Below the pieces are notes generated by a model that was given only the letters and a program-made list of their open reading frames with translations, had not been told where the DNA came from and ran no database searches. DNA of 44,023 nucleotides from an uncultured Clostridia bacterium (GTDB lineage Bacteria > Bacillota > Clostridia > Christensenellales > UBA1242). The stretch spans positions 1 through 44,023 of the forward strand of contig CANBAL010000009.1 in NCBI GenBank assembly GCA_947366545.1, read 5' to 3'. Both the position numbers and the translations under genes were made by a program. Below, one piece after another: positions 32,511 through 41,660 of the stretch (positions are counted from its first letter, which is position 1; each line of letters begins with the position of its first letter).

Positions 32511-35127
32511 TCTTTTTGTTAATTAACTTGTATATCCACTTATACGCCTCACTTGCAAGCATCATTATAATTGAGAAACCTATAATAATCCCCCACTGAA
32601 TCCAATTCAAATGCACAAGCCTCAGCATTTTATTTAACGGAGTCAGTGCAAGTATCGCAAGAAGTCCAAAGCAGAAGAGAATGGAAATGGTAAAAAACTT
32701 GTTTTTAAATGGGTTAGATTTAAACATGTTCCCGTTCGTTCGCATTGAAGCCAAGTAAAACATTTGAACAATATTAAGAGTGTAGAAGGCCATAGTAGAG
32801 GCGACATATTGATTATATAGTTTAAGCCCAAAAGCATACGCCCCTACCACTAAAATTGTTTGTATCAGTCCAAGTACGGCTATCGACCAACCAACGCCAT
32901 CTGAGAACAAACTTTTTTTACTGTCTCGCGGTTTGATGTCCATAAGGTTCTGCTCTGGCTTTTCAACGCCAAGTGCGATTGCTGGAAGAGAGTCAGTGAT
33001 AAGATTTACAAACAAAATCTGCACTGGAAATAAGAAAACAAAGCGTGGAAAGAATACTGTGGCAAGAAATAGAGATAGCATTTCTCCCATGTTGGCGGAG
33101 AAAAGAAATTTCACTGTTTTTTGTATGTTTTGATATATCTTTCTGCCTTCTTCCACTGCCACCACAATAGTAGAAAAGTTGTCATCAGTCACGATTATGT
33201 CTGCAACCTCTTTTGTAACATCGGTGCCCTGCAAACCCATGCCAATCCCAATGCTGGCTTTTTTCAAACTAGGTGCATCGTTAACTCCGTCACCAGTCAT
33301 GGCAACCACCCGTCCCTGTTTTTTAAGAATTTCTACTATTCTAACTTTGTTATCGGGGCTTACCCTAGCAAAAACATTGATATCTTTTATTTTTTTCAGT
33401 AGTTCTTCATCGCTCAGTTCGTCAAGTTCACTCCCCGTCATCACCTGTTTTTTATTAGAAACAATGCCAATTTCTTTCGCGATTGCAAAGGCGGTGTCTT
33501 TGTGATCACCCGTAATCATGATAGGTCGCATTCCCGCTTTTTTGCATTTCTCTACTGCTTTGTCCACCCCTTTGCGAGGCGGATCAATCATACCCACAAG
33601 GCCAATAAATATAAGCCCATTTTCCTCCATTTTACTGCTATTTTCCAAAGGCTTATACGCTACAGCCAGCACCCTAAGTGCCTCCTCCGCCATAGCCGAA
33701 TTTGCATGCAACACCTCTTTTTTACGCTCGCTGTTAAAGGGACAGATTTGTCCGTTTATCAAAATTTTATCACATTTCCTAAGTAAAAAGTCGGTAGCAC
33801 CTTTTGCGAACATTATTTTCTTATCATTTACAACATTTAAAGTGCTCATCACCTTTCGTCTGCTATCAAAAGGAATTTCATCAAGCCGCTTACACTCTTT
33901 CTCAAGCCTGCTCTTGTCTAGGCCGCATCTTTCACCAAACTCTGCAAGGGCAACTTCCGTGGGGTCACCCACAAATTTGGATTTGGATTTTTTCACATCA
34001 TTACATAAAAGCAGCGCGTTAAAAAACATCTCATTGTTTTTATAGTCCACCTTGCCTTTCATTAATTTCCCATTAATAAAAGAGGTTGTAATCGTCATTT
34101 TGTTTTGTGTGATTGTCCCCGTTTTATCTGAACATATTACATCACAACAACCCAGTGTCTCCACAGAGTGCATACGCTTGACAATCGCTTTTTGTTTGGC
34201 AAGTCTGGCCACACCCATGCTCATAATGATTGTAATCACCGCAGGCATGCTTTCAGGTATTGCCGCTACAGATATCGCTACTGCCGTCAAAAACGCCTCT
34301 AAGATATTCCCTGGTCTTGCAACTACTTCCAAGAAAAATGTCACCGCCGCCATGGCAAGTACAAGATAGGTAAGCACTTTCCCTACATCTTTAATTCCTT
34401 TTTGAAGTGGCGTCATTTCCTTTTCAACACTCTTTATCGCTTGTGCTATTTTTCCTATCTCGGTATCTTTGCCTATTGCAACCACCACGCCTATTCCTCT
34501 TCCCGCGGTAACAGTACAACCTTTGTATGCCATATTGTGTCGGTCTGCAAGTGGCGTGTTTTCCAAATAGCATTCATCTGCCACCTTTCGCACAGCATGA
34601 CTTTCGCCAGTAAGCGAACTTTCATCAACCTGCATTGATGCGCTTTCAATTATGCGTACATCAGCAGGAACTATTGAACCAGATTCTAAAACAACGATAT
34701 CACCCACAACAATATTTTTAACATTAATTTTTATTTGCTCGCCGCCCCTAAGCACCACGGCCTCAGGCTCCGTCATTTTCTTTAATGCGTCAAGTGATTT
34801 TTCTGCTTTGTACTCTTGAATAACCCCAAAAATCGCGTTCATAATGACGATAGCAAGTATTATTGCTCCGTCAAATATTTCACCAAAGCTTTTTTGTACG
34901 GCACCGATTATTATAGAAATTGCAGACGCCGCAAGCAAAATAAGAATCATAAGGTCCTTAAATTGTTCAATAAACTTATAGAAAATTGAGGTGTGCTTTT
35001 CTTGTCCTAAATCATTATCTTGTCCTTTATTTAACCTAAGGCTTGCCTCAGAATTGGTAAGCCCTTCTTTAGACGAATTTAGTTTTAATAGTGTTTGACT
35101 TGCAGTTAAGTTATAATACTTTTCCAT
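32500..35127 (-). CDS. P-type (type IIA, calcium-like) cation-transporting ATPase
   Basis: VDESSLTGES, CSDKTGTITQNKM, VAMTGDGVNDAPSLKKA, PEGL-equivalent AIPESMPAV. Confidence 0.95.
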   Translation of the reverse strand: MEKYYNLTASQTLLKLNSSKEGLTNSEASLRLNKGQDNDLGQEKHTSIFYKFIEQFKDLMILILLAASAISIIIGAVQKSFGEIFDGAIILAIVIMNAIFGVIQEYKAEKSLDALKKMTEPEAVVLRGGEQIKINVKNIVVGDIVVLESGSIVPADVRIIESASMQVDESSLTGESHAVRKVADECYLENTPLADRHNMAYKGCTVTAGRGIGVVVAIGKDTEIGKIAQAIKSVEKEMTPLQKGIKDVGKVLTYLVLAMAAVTFFLEVVARPGNILEAFLTAVAISVAAIPESMPAVITIIMSMGVARLAKQKAIVKRMHSVETLGCCDVICSDKTGTITQNKMTITTSFINGKLMKGKVDYKNNEMFFNALLLCNDVKKSKSKFVGDPTEVALAEFGERCGLDKSRLEKECKRLDEIPFDSRRKVMSTLNVVNDKKIMFAKGATDFLLRKCDKILINGQICPFNSERKKEVLHANSAMAEEALRVLAVAYKPLENSSKMEENGLIFIGLVGMIDPPRKGVDKAVEKCKKAGMRPIMITGDHKDTAFAIAKEIGIVSNKKQVMTGSELDELSDEELLKKIKDINVFARVSPDNKVRIVEILKKQGRVVAMTGDGVNDAPSLKKASIGIGMGLQGTDVTKEVADIIVTDDNFSTIVVAVEEGRKIYQNIQKTVKFLFSANMGEMLSLFLATVFFPRFVFLFPVQILFVNLITDSLPAIALGVEKPEQNLMDIKPRDSKKSLFSDGVGWSIAVLGLIQTILVVGAYAFGLKLYNQYVASTMAFYTLNIVQMFYLASMRTNGNMFKSNPFKNKFFTISILFCFGLLAILALTPLNKMLRLVHLNWIQWGIIIGFSIIMMLASEAYKWIYKLINKKKTT

Positions 35128-35139
35128 TCGCCCACCCTT

Positions 35140-35901
35140 TTAAAATATAAATGATAATATTGCAATAATCATTAAATATAGCGCAAACCACCTAAAATTT
35201 GTTTTTTCCGTCACCTTAAGCATCATTTTTATTGAAATTGTCCCCACGAGAAAGGCAACCAAGAATGCTAGCAAAAGCCCCACCACATTCACACTTATCA
35301 CTTCTTTCATCGCAACAATATCGTATACTTCCATAAGCAGTGAAAGAAGGATTATTGGCAAGCTCATTAAGAAAGAAAACTTTGCGGTTTTTTCTTTGTT
35401 CGCACCCGAAAGTAACCCGCCACAAATTGTGGCACCAGAGCGCGATATTCCAGGAAAGATTGCAAGCCCCTGAAATACCCCCATTACAATTGCTTGCTTG
35501 GTTGAGATGCTGCCGTCGCTTGCTCGTCTTTTTTTAGAGTAGAAATCAGTGCCTAAAAGTACTAATGCACTTATAATAAAGCAAAAACCTAATGCCCCAC
35601 CTCCAAACGCTTTGTTCACAAGTGGCATAAGTACAAGTGCGAGAATACATGTTGGAATGGTAGCAATGTACAGTTTTACAGCATCTTCCGAAAACGGATG
35701 TTTTATAAGTTGCCAGATTTCCTTACGGAGACAAACCATAACTGAGAAAAAGGTTGCAAGATGCAATATTATGCTTATAAATAAGGTTTCTTGAATGCCA
35801 AACCACCTGCTAAATAACACCAAATGCCCACTTGACGATACCGGCAAAAATTCTGTTAATCCTTGCAGTGTCCCAAGCACAACTAAAAAAAATATTTGCA
35901 C
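35140..35901 (-). CDS. uppP: undecaprenyl-diphosphate phosphatase
   Basis: GLTEFLPVSSSGHL, GLAIFPGISRSGATI; GTG start. Confidence 0.95.
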   Translation of the reverse strand: MQIFFLVVLGTLQGLTEFLPVSSSGHLVLFSRWFGIQETLFISIILHLATFFSVMVCLRKEIWQLIKHPFSEDAVKLYIATIPTCILALVLMPLVNKAFGGGALGFCFIISALVLLGTDFYSKKRRASDGSISTKQAIVMGVFQGLAIFPGISRSGATICGGLLSGANKEKTAKFSFLMSLPIILLSLLMEVYDIVAMKEVISVNVVGLLLAFLVAFLVGTISIKMMLKVTEKTNFRWFALYLMIIAILSFIF

Positions 35902-35988
35902 GCTTGTCTCCCTTTAGTTTAAATATATAAACAAGGCTGTGCAAATATTCATGCTAGTTACTTTATGCGAAATACGGCAATAAAAAAC

Positions 35989-36007
35989 AGAGCTTTTCGC
36001 TCTGTAT
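35989..36007 (-). terminator. Terminator after the 36009 gene
   Basis: ACAGAGC-ttttc-GCTCTGT. Confidence 0.8.
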
Positions 36008-36008
36008 T

Positions 36009-38195
36009 TTACTTGTTAAGGTTAGAAATTTCTTTGATTAAATCTTCTATTCGATTATTTATCTTGGCAAGTTCCTCTGGTGAAGACTGTTCTCTCACCT
36101 CTTGTGCCTGCGCTTGAAGATTCTCAATTTCCTTCATAATCTTGTCTGTTTCTTTGGCAATCGCTTCGTTTTGGGAACTATCCATAGCCTCGTCAATTTC
36201 TGAACTAATAAGCATTTTCATTTTGCTAAGTTTGTTTTCTTCTTCGCTTATCATTTCGTTAATTTTTTCAAGACTTGCAAGTCCATTTTCTTGAGTGCTT
36301 TTTACTGCCTTTTCTTTAGGTGGATTTTTTCTTGGCCTGCCAACAGGTTTCTTTTCTTCCTTTTTTGTTTCTTCTGCTTTTCTTGGTCTGCCGCGTTTTT
36401 TAGCCTCTTTCACAGGTTCTTCTTTAACCTCTTTCTTAGGTCTGCCACGCTTTGACTTTGGCTTATCCTCTCCTTGCTTCTCAGTAGGAACTTGAACCTG
36501 TTTCTCAACTGTTTCTTGGGTTTCAACCTCTGGCTGTGGTTCCTCTTCAGGCTCTTCCATAGGCTCTTCTACTTTTTCTTCTTTCTCATCACCTACATAG
36601 GAGCCGAATGCTACAACATCGTCAAGGCGCTCTTCCTCTTCAATTTGTGCTTGCTCTTTTGGCTCATCAATAAGCGTACCATTCATATCATAGACTTTGC
36701 CGTCTACATCATGGAAAAGTCCATTTGGATCGTGATATGAGCCGTCCTTGTAAACAAAGTTGCCGTTTTCATCATACACGCCGTCACTGGTATTTTCTTC
36801 AATTTCGTCGCCAAGCCTTGCCCTTAAAGTGTTGTTCTCGTCAACAAGTCTCTTTATTTGGGTTTGCACTACGATAAGTTCTTGCTCATTGTTGTCGCGT
36901 TGCTTAATAAGGTCACTCTTTTCCTGTGCCACCTTTCTCTCAGCCTGAGACTGTGCACTTCTCATCACCTTCTCATAGAAAGATTGATATTCCGCAACCA
37001 TGGCCTTTTGCACAGCATCTTTGGAGTCGTCAAGTTGAATCCTTAGGTTATCAACCTCTTGATTTAACTCTTCAATAGAAAGAGCAAATCTTGTTTCTTC
37101 TTGGTCATATTCGCTTTGTAAAGATTCCTGCTTTGAAATCTCTTGCTCTTGTTGTTTTCTAAGGAATCCTACCTCCATTCTGTTTGTGGTGGCTTCCTGC
37201 TGTTGAATAAGTTTATTGATGTTCTCTTTTGATGCTTGAATCTTCCTTTGCAAATCTTTTTGTACATTCTCATGGTTTCTACGAAGTGCCTCTTTTTCAG
37301 CCTCCACATGGGAAATCTTTGCAAGAGTGTTTGTCTTTTTGTTGATAAACGCCTCTGTTTCCTTCATCGCTCTTTCAAGCACAAGGGAGCCGTCAACCCC
37401 TGCATCTGCAAAGTTGTATTCAACATATTCCACATCGCTCTTCTTTGCGTTTTCAAATTCCTCTTTGGCTTTCCTTGCCCTGCTTTCGTAGTATTCACGA
37501 AGTTGAGGGTTACCCTTGCTGATTTCTTTTGAAGAAAAGAGTAAGTCGAAATCAATATAAGAAGGAAGGTCAACGCAAGCATTTAAAATAAATCTTGCAA
37601 AAATGTGGTAGTGGCTGTAAATGTCGTCAAGGTTTGTCGTTTTTCTTCCCTTAAGGAACATAGACGCTACAATGCTAATAATTAAAACAAATACTGGAAG
37701 TGCAATCGCGGAAATTAAGTTTAATCCTGTCAAGGTGGTTACACTACCCATTCCAAAAAGGAGAACAATGGACGCCCATATAAGAGAAACTAAGTTCAAA
37801 TTTTTAATGTTATTTGCCCAACTGCTTGTTTTAAGAGGTTTTTCCACAAGGTTTTCAAGTGATAGATAATGCGTGGCTTCTTTCTCTCTAAAAAGTATGT
37901 ATTGTTGCCAGTAGTATACAAGACGCTTTGGTCCTTTCTTAATAAGGTCATTAAATTCTTTAATATTATTCTGGTCAATTTTTTTGTTTATAAAAAGCCA
38001 AGAGTTAAGTTTATCCAAACTCCTCCTTAATCTCATCTCGTATGAAAAGGCGGTCTTTAAAACAAATATAAATACAAGAAATAGTTCTACCACCAAAGCG
38101 ATAGCAAGCATCCCTTCAAAATGAATGGCTTGTGCAACCTGTTGAAAAAAGGTTTTGAACGAGCTTTCTATTTCGCATAACATGGAAAAATTCAT
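36009..38195 (-). CDS. membrane-anchored coiled-coil protein with three AT-hook motifs
   Basis: N-terminal TMs; long coiled coil; KRGRPKK, KRGRPRK, GRPRK hooks; AGGAGG RBS. Confidence 0.85.
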   Translation of the reverse strand: MNFSMLCEIESSFKTFFQQVAQAIHFEGMLAIALVVELFLVFIFVLKTAFSYEMRLRRSLDKLNSWLFINKKIDQNNIKEFNDLIKKGPKRLVYYWQQYILFREKEATHYLSLENLVEKPLKTSSWANNIKNLNLVSLIWASIVLLFGMGSVTTLTGLNLISAIALPVFVLIISIVASMFLKGRKTTNLDDIYSHYHIFARFILNACVDLPSYIDFDLLFSSKEISKGNPQLREYYESRARKAKEEFENAKKSDVEYVEYNFADAGVDGSLVLERAMKETEAFINKKTNTLAKISHVEAEKEALRRNHENVQKDLQRKIQASKENINKLIQQQEATTNRMEVGFLRKQQEQEISKQESLQSEYDQEETRFALSIEELNQEVDNLRIQLDDSKDAVQKAMVAEYQSFYEKVMRSAQSQAERKVAQEKSDLIKQRDNNEQELIVVQTQIKRLVDENNTLRARLGDEIEENTSDGVYDENGNFVYKDGSYHDPNGLFHDVDGKVYDMNGTLIDEPKEQAQIEEEERLDDVVAFGSYVGDEKEEKVEEPMEEPEEEPQPEVETQETVEKQVQVPTEKQGEDKPKSKRGRPKKEVKEEPVKEAKKRGRPRKAEETKKEEKKPVGRPRKNPPKEKAVKSTQENGLASLEKINEMISEEENKLSKMKMLISSEIDEAMDSSQNEAIAKETDKIMKEIENLQAQAQEVREQSSPEELAKINNRIEDLIKEISNLNK

Positions 38196-38351
38196 AATTT
38201 CCTCCTAACCTAAATTTAGTATAGCATAAGAAAAAAAATAATCATAATAAAAATTAATTAAATTTTTATTTTTAATTATTTTTTTCATATTTTTATTTTT
38301 TATTTATTTTTAGCCAAAATTGATATTTCCGCCTAAATAAAAGGTGATAAA

Positions 38352-41300
38352 TTAATCAAAATATTCAATTAATTCTGCATTTTTTAATGATAAAATGTAT
38401 TTTTTATTCAATTTTATTCCAAATGCTTTTTCAATGGCAAGAGAATAGATGTCTAATTGTTTACTATATTTTTCCAGTATTTTTTCATTTGATTTATTTT
38501 GAGTGTATTTGTAGTCTACTAAATAATTTTGCGCGCCAATGGCAAACATGTCAACAACGCCTTGTACCAATAGTTCATCTTCACAATTTGTATCAATAAT
38601 TTCTTTCGCTTGCGCCTTCATAACAAACTGTTTTTCTTTGTAAACCTTACTTTCGCCTATAAGATTTTTAATTATTAAAATGTTTTTTAGCAGCAGTTCT
38701 CTATTTATTAAATCAAGATAGCCCGCAGTAAACTCTTCCGATTTCTCCATTAACTGCTTGTTCAAATCGTCAATGTTTTCAACCTTTTCAAAGTCAATAA
38801 GCTTTAACGCTTCATGATAAGCATTTCCCGTATTCAAAAAGTCTTCGTTTGATTCAAGGTCAAACTTTTCTATTTTTTGATTTAAATTGTTAAGTCCTGT
38901 CACAGAGTTTTTAAAATTAAGTGTACAATTTTCATAGCCATTATACTGAAAATTTAAATACTCTCTTACTTTTTCAAGTTGACCTTCCGAAAGCTGTTTT
39001 GTTTGAAGGTTTATCTTTTCTATAGAAGGCTCTGACACTTTATTGACAAGATTTAATTCCCAATCGCCAATTACTACCCGTTCTTCATTCTTTAGTTTCT
39101 CAAGCACACTTTCCCCAAAAGCATAAAATATCAGTTGCAAATAGTTCTTTGCTTTTAAAGGTGAACCATTGTAATAAAGATTGTTTATTTTATCTTGTCC
39201 TACTATATATAAATGATTTTTAGCACGAGTGAACGCAACATAAAAAATCATTATTTCGTCAATCATTTCCTTTTCACGATTTTGGCTCTTTATCATTTCA
39301 AGTACTGGAGTTGTGCATTTTATATTTGTAAGTTCGTTATATGCATATGTGCCAAGCCCTAATTTTTCATTTATTTCATAGTTTTTTCTTGAAGGCTTTT
39401 CAAGTTTTTGCCCAGCACCTGCAAGAATCACAATCGGGTATTCCAGTCCTTTGCTTGCATGAATGGTCATAAGCTTTATCGCATCACTTACTCCCTCGTT
39501 TATACCTTTCTTCTGTCCGCCAGTTTCTTCAAAATAAGAAATTGCTTCACTTACGCCCAAATCTTTTGCTTTTAATTCCTGCATAAAATTCATCACAAGC
39601 ATATACTTTGTCTTGTCTTGTTTAAGATAGGCAAAATAATTTTTATTAACAAACAATTCGTTTAACGCACGATAAAGCCCTATCGTTTGTACTTTTAGTT
39701 TTAATTCATCCAGCATTTGATAAAAATCTTTAATCTTATCATTAGGCTGACTTTTTAGCGCTTCATAGAAATGTTTTTCCTCTGGTGCGAGCAATCTTTG
39801 CGATGCCAATTCGTCCAAAGTAAACCCACCTAAAGGTGAAGCTAACACCGAGATTAGAGAGTTGTCATCATTTTTATTAATAAGCAATTTTAATAAATTT
39901 AAAAGCATTTGCACATCGCCATCTTGGACTGCAAGTTGTTTACTGTCTACTAAAACAGGGTATCCCCTCTCCACAAGTTTTACCGCTAGTGTGTCCATGA
40001 GTGAGTTTCTGCTTCTAAATAATACTACTATGTCTCCTAGTTCTACCTTTCTATAGTCTCCTAATTTGGTGTCATAGATTTCTTTCATTAACAGTTCGTC
40101 TATCCGTGCCACTATGACGCTGGCTTCAAGACTGTCTTTATCATTTGACAAAAGCTCATCGTCTTTAACACTATACACGCCTTTAATTAGCGTCTCTTTT
40201 TCTACTTCTGGTTTTTCCACAACATCAACTCTTACTGATGGTAACTGCATTTTTCCAAAAGGCACTTCCCCTTTCAGCATTGAGGTTTGCTTATAATCAA
40301 GCCCCACCACTTCTTGCGTCATAACCCTTTCAAAAATCTTATTAATAAAGGATAGGAGCCTGTCATCGCTTCTGAAATTTCCTCTAAGAAAAGCAACCCC
40401 ACCACTAGCAGAAAAATCCTCTATATCTTGCTGCATTATCTCCATGGTGGCGTTTCTAAAGCCATAGATACCTTGTTTCGGATCACCAACAGCAACAAAG
40501 TGACTGTTTTTTGTGATAGGCTTGATAATAGCCTCTTGCACCCTATTTGTATCTTGGTACTCGTCAACAAAAACATAATCATATTTTTCTTGTATGCTTG
40601 AAAGCACTTCTTCATTTTCCATAAGCGAAAGTGCCAAGTTTTCTATGTCCACAAAATCCACAATATCAAGGTTGCGCTTTAATTTTTCATACTCTTCTTT
40701 GTAAATTTTGTATAAATCAAGCAACGCTTTCGATAAACTGCCATTTTCCTGCTTTTCTAATAATATTTTATCGTCAAAGTTATATTTCCCTATTTGTTCT
40801 AAGAAATTTTTTATTTCCTGCCTTAATGATTTCACTAGATTAACGGACTCTTCGTCGCGATTTTCTCCTCTTATAATAGGGATTTGTTCTAAATTTATCA
40901 TTTTAAGGTTTTTTACATTAAAAATAAAATTTTCCGAATAGTTTTGGTCAAGCAAATGATAAATATAGTCGCAATATCGCTGATATTTTGGCTCATCAAC
41001 CTTCTCTTTTACTTCTTGCGTAAGTGTTTTCAACCTTTCTATCTCTTCAAGTAAATCCTCGTTCGCCTCTTTTAAAGCAAGTTTAAATATAGAAGGTTGA
41101 TTTGATGAAAAATAATTTATTTTATCATCTGGTTTGTATAAGGCCGAGAAAAAACTTTCGATACCAAGAATCGTATCAAAAATAATGTTTTTATTTTTTC
41201 TGTAACTATAATAGATTTCGTTAAGCTCACTTAAATTGTCTTTTTCAAAAGCTGTTATCGCCCTCTCAAAAGCCTTGCTCTTCAATTCACTTCCGTCTTC

Positions 41301-41660
41301 TAGGACAGAAAAATTTTCATCCAGTTCAAGTTTGTCAATATTGCGTCTAATCAGTTTTTCACAAAAAGCATCTATAGTGGAAATATCTGCTATTGACAAA
41401 TCGTCAAGTTGCTCCAGTAAATACTTGTCATAATTTTGTTTTAACAAGGCTTTACTTAGCCTTTCCCTCATTTCTCCCGCAGCAGCACGAGTAAAGGTCA
41501 GTACCAAAATTCTTCTAATCGGAATATGTCTCTCTACAACAAGTTTGGTGATATATTCTATTAGAACAAAGGTCTTTCCACTACCAGCAGAGGCGCTAAC
41601 AATAAGATTTTTGCTATCATTATTTATAGCACTATTTTGCTCTAAAGTTAATTTACTCAT
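38352..41660 (-). CDS. addA: AddA helicase-nuclease subunit
   Basis: NLIVSASAGSGKTFVLIEY, DEYQDTNRVQE, GDPKQGIYGFR, VALTRAK-like VAFTRAKNHLY, C-terminal YLVDYKYT nuclease motif. Confidence 0.94.
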   Translation of the reverse strand: MSKLTLEQNSAINNDSKNLIVSASAGSGKTFVLIEYITKLVVERHIPIRRILVLTFTRAAAGEMRERLSKALLKQNYDKYLLEQLDDLSIADISTIDAFCEKLIRRNIDKLELDENFSVLEDGSELKSKAFERAITAFEKDNLSELNEIYYSYRKNKNIIFDTILGIESFFSALYKPDDKINYFSSNQPSIFKLALKEANEDLLEEIERLKTLTQEVKEKVDEPKYQRYCDYIYHLLDQNYSENFIFNVKNLKMINLEQIPIIRGENRDEESVNLVKSLRQEIKNFLEQIGKYNFDDKILLEKQENGSLSKALLDLYKIYKEEYEKLKRNLDIVDFVDIENLALSLMENEEVLSSIQEKYDYVFVDEYQDTNRVQEAIIKPITKNSHFVAVGDPKQGIYGFRNATMEIMQQDIEDFSASGGVAFLRGNFRSDDRLLSFINKIFERVMTQEVVGLDYKQTSMLKGEVPFGKMQLPSVRVDVVEKPEVEKETLIKGVYSVKDDELLSNDKDSLEASVIVARIDELLMKEIYDTKLGDYRKVELGDIVVLFRSRNSLMDTLAVKLVERGYPVLVDSKQLAVQDGDVQMLLNLLKLLINKNDDNSLISVLASPLGGFTLDELASQRLLAPEEKHFYEALKSQPNDKIKDFYQMLDELKLKVQTIGLYRALNELFVNKNYFAYLKQDKTKYMLVMNFMQELKAKDLGVSEAISYFEETGGQKKGINEGVSDAIKLMTIHASKGLEYPIVILAGAGQKLEKPSRKNYEINEKLGLGTYAYNELTNIKCTTPVLEMIKSQNREKEMIDEIMIFYVAFTRAKNHLYIVGQDKINNLYYNGSPLKAKNYLQLIFYAFGESVLEKLKNEERVVIGDWELNLVNKVSEPSIEKINLQTKQLSEGQLEKVREYLNFQYNGYENCTLNFKNSVTGLNNLNQKIEKFDLESNEDFLNTGNAYHEALKLIDFEKVENIDDLNKQLMEKSEEFTAGYLDLINRELLLKNILIIKNLIGESKVYKEKQFVMKAQAKEIIDTNCEDELLVQGVVDMFAIGAQNYLVDYKYTQNKSNEKILEKYSKQLDIYSLAIEKAFGIKLNKKYILSLKNAELIEYFD

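Noticed and set aside
33518-34045. 175-aa plus-strand ORF antisense to the cation ATPase
   Set aside because: Shadow ORF of a well-conserved gene; no RBS or domain recognised
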